From NCBI GenBank assembly GCA_030609605.1, contig JAUWBY010000065.1:1-9870 (forward strand): DNA of 9,870 nucleotides, in the 5' to 3' direction. The position numbers and the translations under genes are program-made. This DNA comes from Candidatus Eiseniibacteriota bacterium (lineage in GTDB: Bacteria > Joyebacterota > Joyebacteria > Joyebacterales > Joyebacteraceae). The notes under the pieces are model-generated. The model searched no databases and had not been told where the DNA came from. It saw nothing but the letters and a program-made list of their open reading frames with translations. Below are positions 6,896 through 9,870 of the stretch, piece after piece. How positions within the stretch are numbered: the first letter of the stretch is position 1; each line of letters opens with the position of its first letter.

Positions 6896-9742
6896 ATGAG
6901 GTCAGTCGGTCATCGGTCCCCCCAACGGGCGACAGCGCCACTCTTGGCCTTCGCTCTTGTTGCTATGGCGGCCCTGGCTCTTGCGCCGGCGTGCACGGCG
7001 GCGGAACCATGGATGGTTGCTTCACAAGTGTCCCTGCTTGAGCAGTTCGCGGACAGTGGCCGGTACTTCGATGAGATCGCCATCAGCGAAGATCTGGCTG
7101 TTCTCTTTCAGCAGCGGATGCTCGATGGCGCCATCGTCGAGAAGGACTACATAGTCTATCAATTCGACCGCCACACTGGAGAGCTTCTGGCTCGCAAGAG
7201 TCACTGGCGCGACGACCTCCCATCGAGGCTCCCCGCGCTCTCCCTTTCCGATCTCGATGCGGAGGCCACGGTCGAGGGTGAGATCCTTTTCACCGATCTC
7301 TTCGTCATCTCCCCGGATTCAGACGTCTTTCCGTTTGCCCAGACACCCACGAACCCCTGCTGGGTTGTTCACAGCGTGAGTATCCGCGGCGTCCGCACGG
7401 TGTCCGTGGTCGATGCGGTCACAGGCGCCATCGTAGGTCCTGGGATACCGCCACCGTCCGCCGGAACGGGGCAGATCTGGTCAAGGGCCCCAGTGGGCTT
7501 CTCGCTGACGGGGCCTTGGGAAGAGGGGCCGTGCAGCGGGGCCTGGGATAGCTGGTCGGGCAACGCCGAGACCTGGTTCGAGGCCATGGGGTATCCCACG
7601 GAGGAGATCATCTGGCCGACGGAGGCTGAAGTCAGGAGCCACGTCCAGGACAATGATGTCACGCTCTTTTACGAACTGGCACACGGTGGCAGCGACTACT
7701 TCGGAAGTGGATGTGATGGAGGCACGGCGATCCACTACACGACAGCGAACAACATCGAAGAGTGGATCGAGAACTACGGCCGGATGCCGTTCGCGTTCAT
7801 CGGAAGCTGCGGCGGGATGTGCTCGGTTGGAAACGGCACCCTCGCGAATGAATTCCGCAAGAGCGCTTCGGAAGGCGCCTCCGTTGTCGGGTACTGTGGC
7901 ATGGGGGAACCGCAGTGCTCCACGTGCTGGGGCTACTCCCTCGATTGGCAGACCTCTCTGTTCAGCTACATGGACCAGGGCTGGACCGTGCGCGCCGCCT
8001 ACGAGCAAGCCAACGCCGACTGGCCCATCTGCGCCGGCAGCAACAACTGCATGCGCTTCCAGGGTGACGAGACCGTGACGGTGGTTCCCGTCATCTCGCG
8101 GGAGCAGGCGCCGTGGATCCGGGTTATGAACCCTGTTCTCGAGACCAATACGAGAGACGGAGGAGTTGCCTGGGGCGACTACGATAGTGACGGAGATCTC
8201 GATCTCTACGTGTCCGATACCGAGTCCGCGAGCAGTCTCTATCGAAACGATGACGGGGTCTTTGTCGATGCGACTGCCTCTCCACTTGGTGATACCGGGT
8301 ACAACACCGGCGTCGCCTGGGCCGACTATGACAACGACGGGGACCTGGATCTCTATGTGGGCACCTCCTACGGGACGAACAAGCTCTTCAGGAACGAAGG
8401 AGGTGGAACGTTCATCGATGCTTCGATCGGCGCACTGGCCGATGCGGGCGATTGCTGGACGGTTGCGTGGGTGGACTACGATCTCGACGGGTGCATCGAC
8501 ATCTTTCTCGCAAACAACGGCAACTATGTCCTTCTCCCTATCGGAGGTCCTCCATCGTGGGAGTTGGGATCTGTCGGCGGGTCGATCTCAGTCGTTTCGG
8601 CCTACTCGCAGGGAGCGGCCTGGGGGGACTACGACAACGATGGCGATCCTGACCTCTACGTTGCCAACAGAGGAAGCGCGAACAGGCTGTTCCGCAATGA
8701 TGATGGCTTTTTCGTGGATGTAACGGCGGCGCCCCTCAACGACAGCAGCCACACCATCGGGTGTGCCTGGGGAGACTACGACAACGATGGGGATCTCGAT
8801 CTCTTCATCGCGAACCTGACCAACGCGGATCGATTGTTCCGCAACGACGACGGCGTTTTCGTGGATGCGACCGCGGCTCCGCTCGGGAGCATAGGGTTCG
8901 GGACCGGCGTGGCGTGGGCGGACTGGGACAACGACGGAGATCTGGATCTGTACGTGGGGCGCTATGGCGAGCCCAACTTGCTGTACCGCAACGAGGGTGC
9001 TCCGGGGTGGAGCTTCTTCGATGCGTCGATCAAGCCGGCGAGCTGCGACCGCACGACATGGGGTCTCGCGTTCGGAGACTTCAACGGGGATGGGACCGAC
9101 GACCTTCACATTGTGAACGGCTCCGCGAACAGACTGCTTGAAAACAACACGGGCGGTTCCAATCACTGGTTGCATGTGGAGCTGACAGGGATCATATCGA
9201 ACGTATCTGCGATAGGCGCACGCGTGAGGATAATAGCCGGAGGGGTAACACAGATCCGCGAGGTCTCCGGCGGCTCAGGCTTCATGAGTCAGAGCTCGCT
9301 TCCTGTTGAATTCGGCCTCGGGGCGACGGCAACTGTCGACACGCTCGAGATCCTGTGGCCATCAGGCATCGTAGAGCGGGCCGTCGGTGTGGCCGTCGAC
9401 CAGATGCTCCATGTGGTCGAAGGCACATGGACAGGGGTGCAGGATGATGGTGTGTCGCCGCGAGAGACAATGCTCAGCGGGAACTACCCGAACCCGTTCA
9501 ATCCCGTGACGCTTATCCAGTACGAGCTTCCCGGCTCGATGAATGTGACGCTTGTCGTGTACGATCTCAGCGGTCGAGTCGTCCGGACGCTTGAGCGTGT
9601 GGTCCCGAAGTCGGCGGGACGTCACACCACACCGTGGGACGGATGCGGTGACAACGGTGAGCGCGTTGCGTCGGGAGTCTACTTCTACAGGCTCGAGACG
9701 GGTGACGATGTGCTGGTGAAGAGGATGTTGCTCTTGAAGTGA
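6896..9742 (+). CDS. Putative clan CD cysteine-peptidase-like domain fused to FG-GAP propeller, ASPIC/UnbV and sorting tail
   Basis: ATG 6896 follows GGAGGG (6883-6888) by seven bases. The protein has 948 residues. A signal peptide (1-36, cleavage near TAA/EP) precedes a region (about 40-185) with two PepSY-like pieces ('YQFDRHTGELLARK' and 'SVVDAVTGAIVG') that could be a propeptide. Residues about 195-400 resemble a caspase/gingipain-fold peptidase: a hydrophobic strand leading to His263 ('FYELAHGGS') and a second leading to Cys305 ('PFAFIGSCGGM'), 42 residues apart. Nine cysteines lie between 213 and 385. Seven FG-GAP/VCBS repeats (421-756) carry DxDxDG calcium loops and should form a propeller. 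An ASPIC/UnbV domain (757-842, 'NHWLHVELTG' to 'LEILWPSG') and a FlgD-Ig-like tail (about 857-948, 'NYPNPFNPVT', 'SGVYFYRL') follow. FG-GAP, ASPIC/UnbV and tail are recognised confidently. The peptidase assignment is inferred from motifs. It is the last gene of the cluster, followed by a terminator. Confidence 0.88.
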   Translation: MRSVGHRSPQRATAPLLAFALVAMAALALAPACTAAEPWMVASQVSLLEQFADSGRYFDEIAISEDLAVLFQQRMLDGAIVEKDYIVYQFDRHTGELLARKSHWRDDLPSRLPALSLSDLDAEATVEGEILFTDLFVISPDSDVFPFAQTPTNPCWVVHSVSIRGVRTVSVVDAVTGAIVGPGIPPPSAGTGQIWSRAPVGFSLTGPWEEGPCSGAWDSWSGNAETWFEAMGYPTEEIIWPTEAEVRSHVQDNDVTLFYELAHGGSDYFGSGCDGGTAIHYTTANNIEEWIENYGRMPFAFIGSCGGMCSVGNGTLANEFRKSASEGASVVGYCGMGEPQCSTCWGYSLDWQTSLFSYMDQGWTVRAAYEQANADWPICAGSNNCMRFQGDETVTVVPVISREQAPWIRVMNPVLETNTRDGGVAWGDYDSDGDLDLYVSDTESASSLYRNDDGVFVDATASPLGDTGYNTGVAWADYDNDGDLDLYVGTSYGTNKLFRNEGGGTFIDASIGALADAGDCWTVAWVDYDLDGCIDIFLANNGNYVLLPIGGPPSWELGSVGGSISVVSAYSQGAAWGDYDNDGDPDLYVANRGSANRLFRNDDGFFVDVTAAPLNDSSHTIGCAWGDYDNDGDLDLFIANLTNADRLFRNDDGVFVDATAAPLGSIGFGTGVAWADWDNDGDLDLYVGRYGEPNLLYRNEGAPGWSFFDASIKPASCDRTTWGLAFGDFNGDGTDDLHIVNGSANRLLENNTGGSNHWLHVELTGIISNVSAIGARVRIIAGGVTQIREVSGGSGFMSQSSLPVEFGLGATATVDTLEILWPSGIVERAVGVAVDQMLHVVEGTWTGVQDDGVSPRETMLSGNYPNPFNPVTLIQYELPGSMNVTLVVYDLSGRVVRTLERVVPKSAGRHTTPWDGCGDNGERVASGVYFYRLETGDDVLVKRMLLLK
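8156..9163 (+). repeat. Seven tandem FG-GAP/VCBS coding repeats of about 147-153 bp
   Basis: Seven units of about 49-51 codons start near residues 421, 471, 521, 572, 621, 670 and 720 of the protein. The core is 'AWGDYDNDGDLDLYVAN...RLFRNDDGVFVDAT'. Each carries a DxDxDG calcium-binding loop. The third is the most divergent (DYDLDGCID, a Cys where the second loop Asp is usual), with a longer tail and no 'LFRN' segment. The number fits one closed seven-bladed propeller. Repeats 1-2 and 5-6 resemble each other more than their neighbours, which suggests a block duplication at an offset of about 199 codons. Confidence 0.85.
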
Positions 9743-9774
9743 TATGGAACGGTCGGTGTCAAGCCGATTGTCCT

Positions 9775-9810
9775 GGGCACCCCGCGCGGAAGCGTGGGGT
9801 GCCTCAGTTT
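9775..9810 (+). terminator. Intrinsic-terminator-like hairpin after the cluster
   Basis: Bases 9776-9787 pair with 9792-9803 to form a 12-bp GC-rich stem (GGCACCCC with GGGGTGCC, then one G-U pair and three G-C pairs) closed by a GGAA tetraloop of the GNRA type. A further G-U pair is possible at 9775/9804. The short run TCAGTTT (9804-9810) follows; it is a weak U-tract, so release may be incomplete or factor-assisted. The hairpin starts 32 nt after the stop at 9742. A weaker hairpin (9750-9756 with 9764-9770, two G-U pairs) lies just before it. On the other strand no T-run follows the stem, so it most likely acts on + strand transcripts. Confidence 0.65.
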
Positions 9811-9870
9811 GCAGGAGGAAGCGGTTCTCTTCGACGGTGATCAGACTGATATCCGCGGGTTGGCTACCGC
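9811..9870. other. Right-edge intergenic segment, no supported gene
   Basis: This stretch contains an AGGAGGAA ribosome-site-like sequence (9813-9820) with no start codon at a usual distance. It also holds a perfect 11-bp inverted repeat, ATCAG-A-CTGAT (9840-9850), which could be an operator half of a following promoter. GTG at 9837 opens a frame that runs off the window after 11 codons, too short to judge. I see nothing else here. Confidence 0.3.

Noticed and set aside
6977..7003. Lipobox in the signal peptide of the last gene
   Set aside because: Cys33 is preceded by A-P-A, with no Leu/Val/Ile at -3. An ordinary signal-peptidase site at TAA/EP a few residues later fits better.
8156..9163. 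CRISPR-like or other non-coding repeat array
   Set aside because: The periodicity of about 150 bp is in frame, with protein-level conservation and variable third positions, which is what tandem FG-GAP blades produce.
9744..9870. ATG 9744 opening a frame that runs to the right edge
   Set aside because: It would be translated through the terminator-like hairpin, has no convincing ribosome site, and gives Arg/Ser-rich sequence without recognisable features. A - strand frame across the same region is also open, showing that openness here carries little weight.
1..9870. tRNA, rRNA, insertion sequence or CRISPR array
   Set aside because: None was seen: no transposase-like protein, terminal inverted repeats, clover-leaf pattern or short regular repeats outside the coding blades.

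Overview
The window looks like part of a high-GC (about 60% by eye) genome from an uncultured FCB-type lineage, for example Candidatus Eisenbacteria, Krumholzibacteriota, Latescibacterota or a relative. The evidence is three consecutive secreted proteins that each end in a FlgD-Ig/type IX-secretion-like C-terminal domain (NPFNP..., GR.V..., W.G....G, SGVYF.RL, ending in K or R), plus LVIVD, VCBS/FG-GAP and ASPIC/UnbV domains. The exact phylum cannot be fixed from the sequence alone.

Layout, all on the + strand. Positions 2-259 hold the 3' end of a probable outer-membrane beta-barrel gene. A near-consensus extended -10 promoter (252-280) overlaps its stop codon and probably starts a new transcription unit. 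That unit contains a lipoprotein with an LVIVD-repeat beta-propeller (252-1370, or from 351), a 1265-residue C25 (gingipain)-like protein (1459-5256), an M14 zinc carboxypeptidase (5277-6872), and a 948-residue protein (6896-9742) that joins a putative clan CD cysteine-peptidase-like domain to a seven-repeat FG-GAP propeller, an ASPIC/UnbV domain and a sorting-like tail. A strong GC hairpin at 9775-9804 probably terminates the unit. The last 60 bases hold no gene I can support.

Every complete gene encodes an exported protein and none is cytoplasmic. Gaps are 88, 20 and 23 nt, so this reads as an operon for cell-surface or extracellular proteolysis: an outer-membrane-anchored propeller plus two peptidase-like proteins and one carboxypeptidase, three of them carrying the same kind of C-terminal export/anchoring domain. 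Co-operation between them is inferred from gene order and shared architecture.

Most worth a second look: (i) a possible undescribed His/Cys peptidase domain in the last gene; (ii) loss of the expected catalytic His (GWG in place of GHG) in the C25-like protein; (iii) replacement of the substrate-carboxylate Arg by Tyr in the M14 protein; (iv) an 88-nt leader before the C25-like gene that can fold as a three-way junction sequestering its Shine-Dalgarno sequence, with a competing helix in the preceding gene's 3' end; (v) the promoter/start-codon conflict at the lipoprotein gene.
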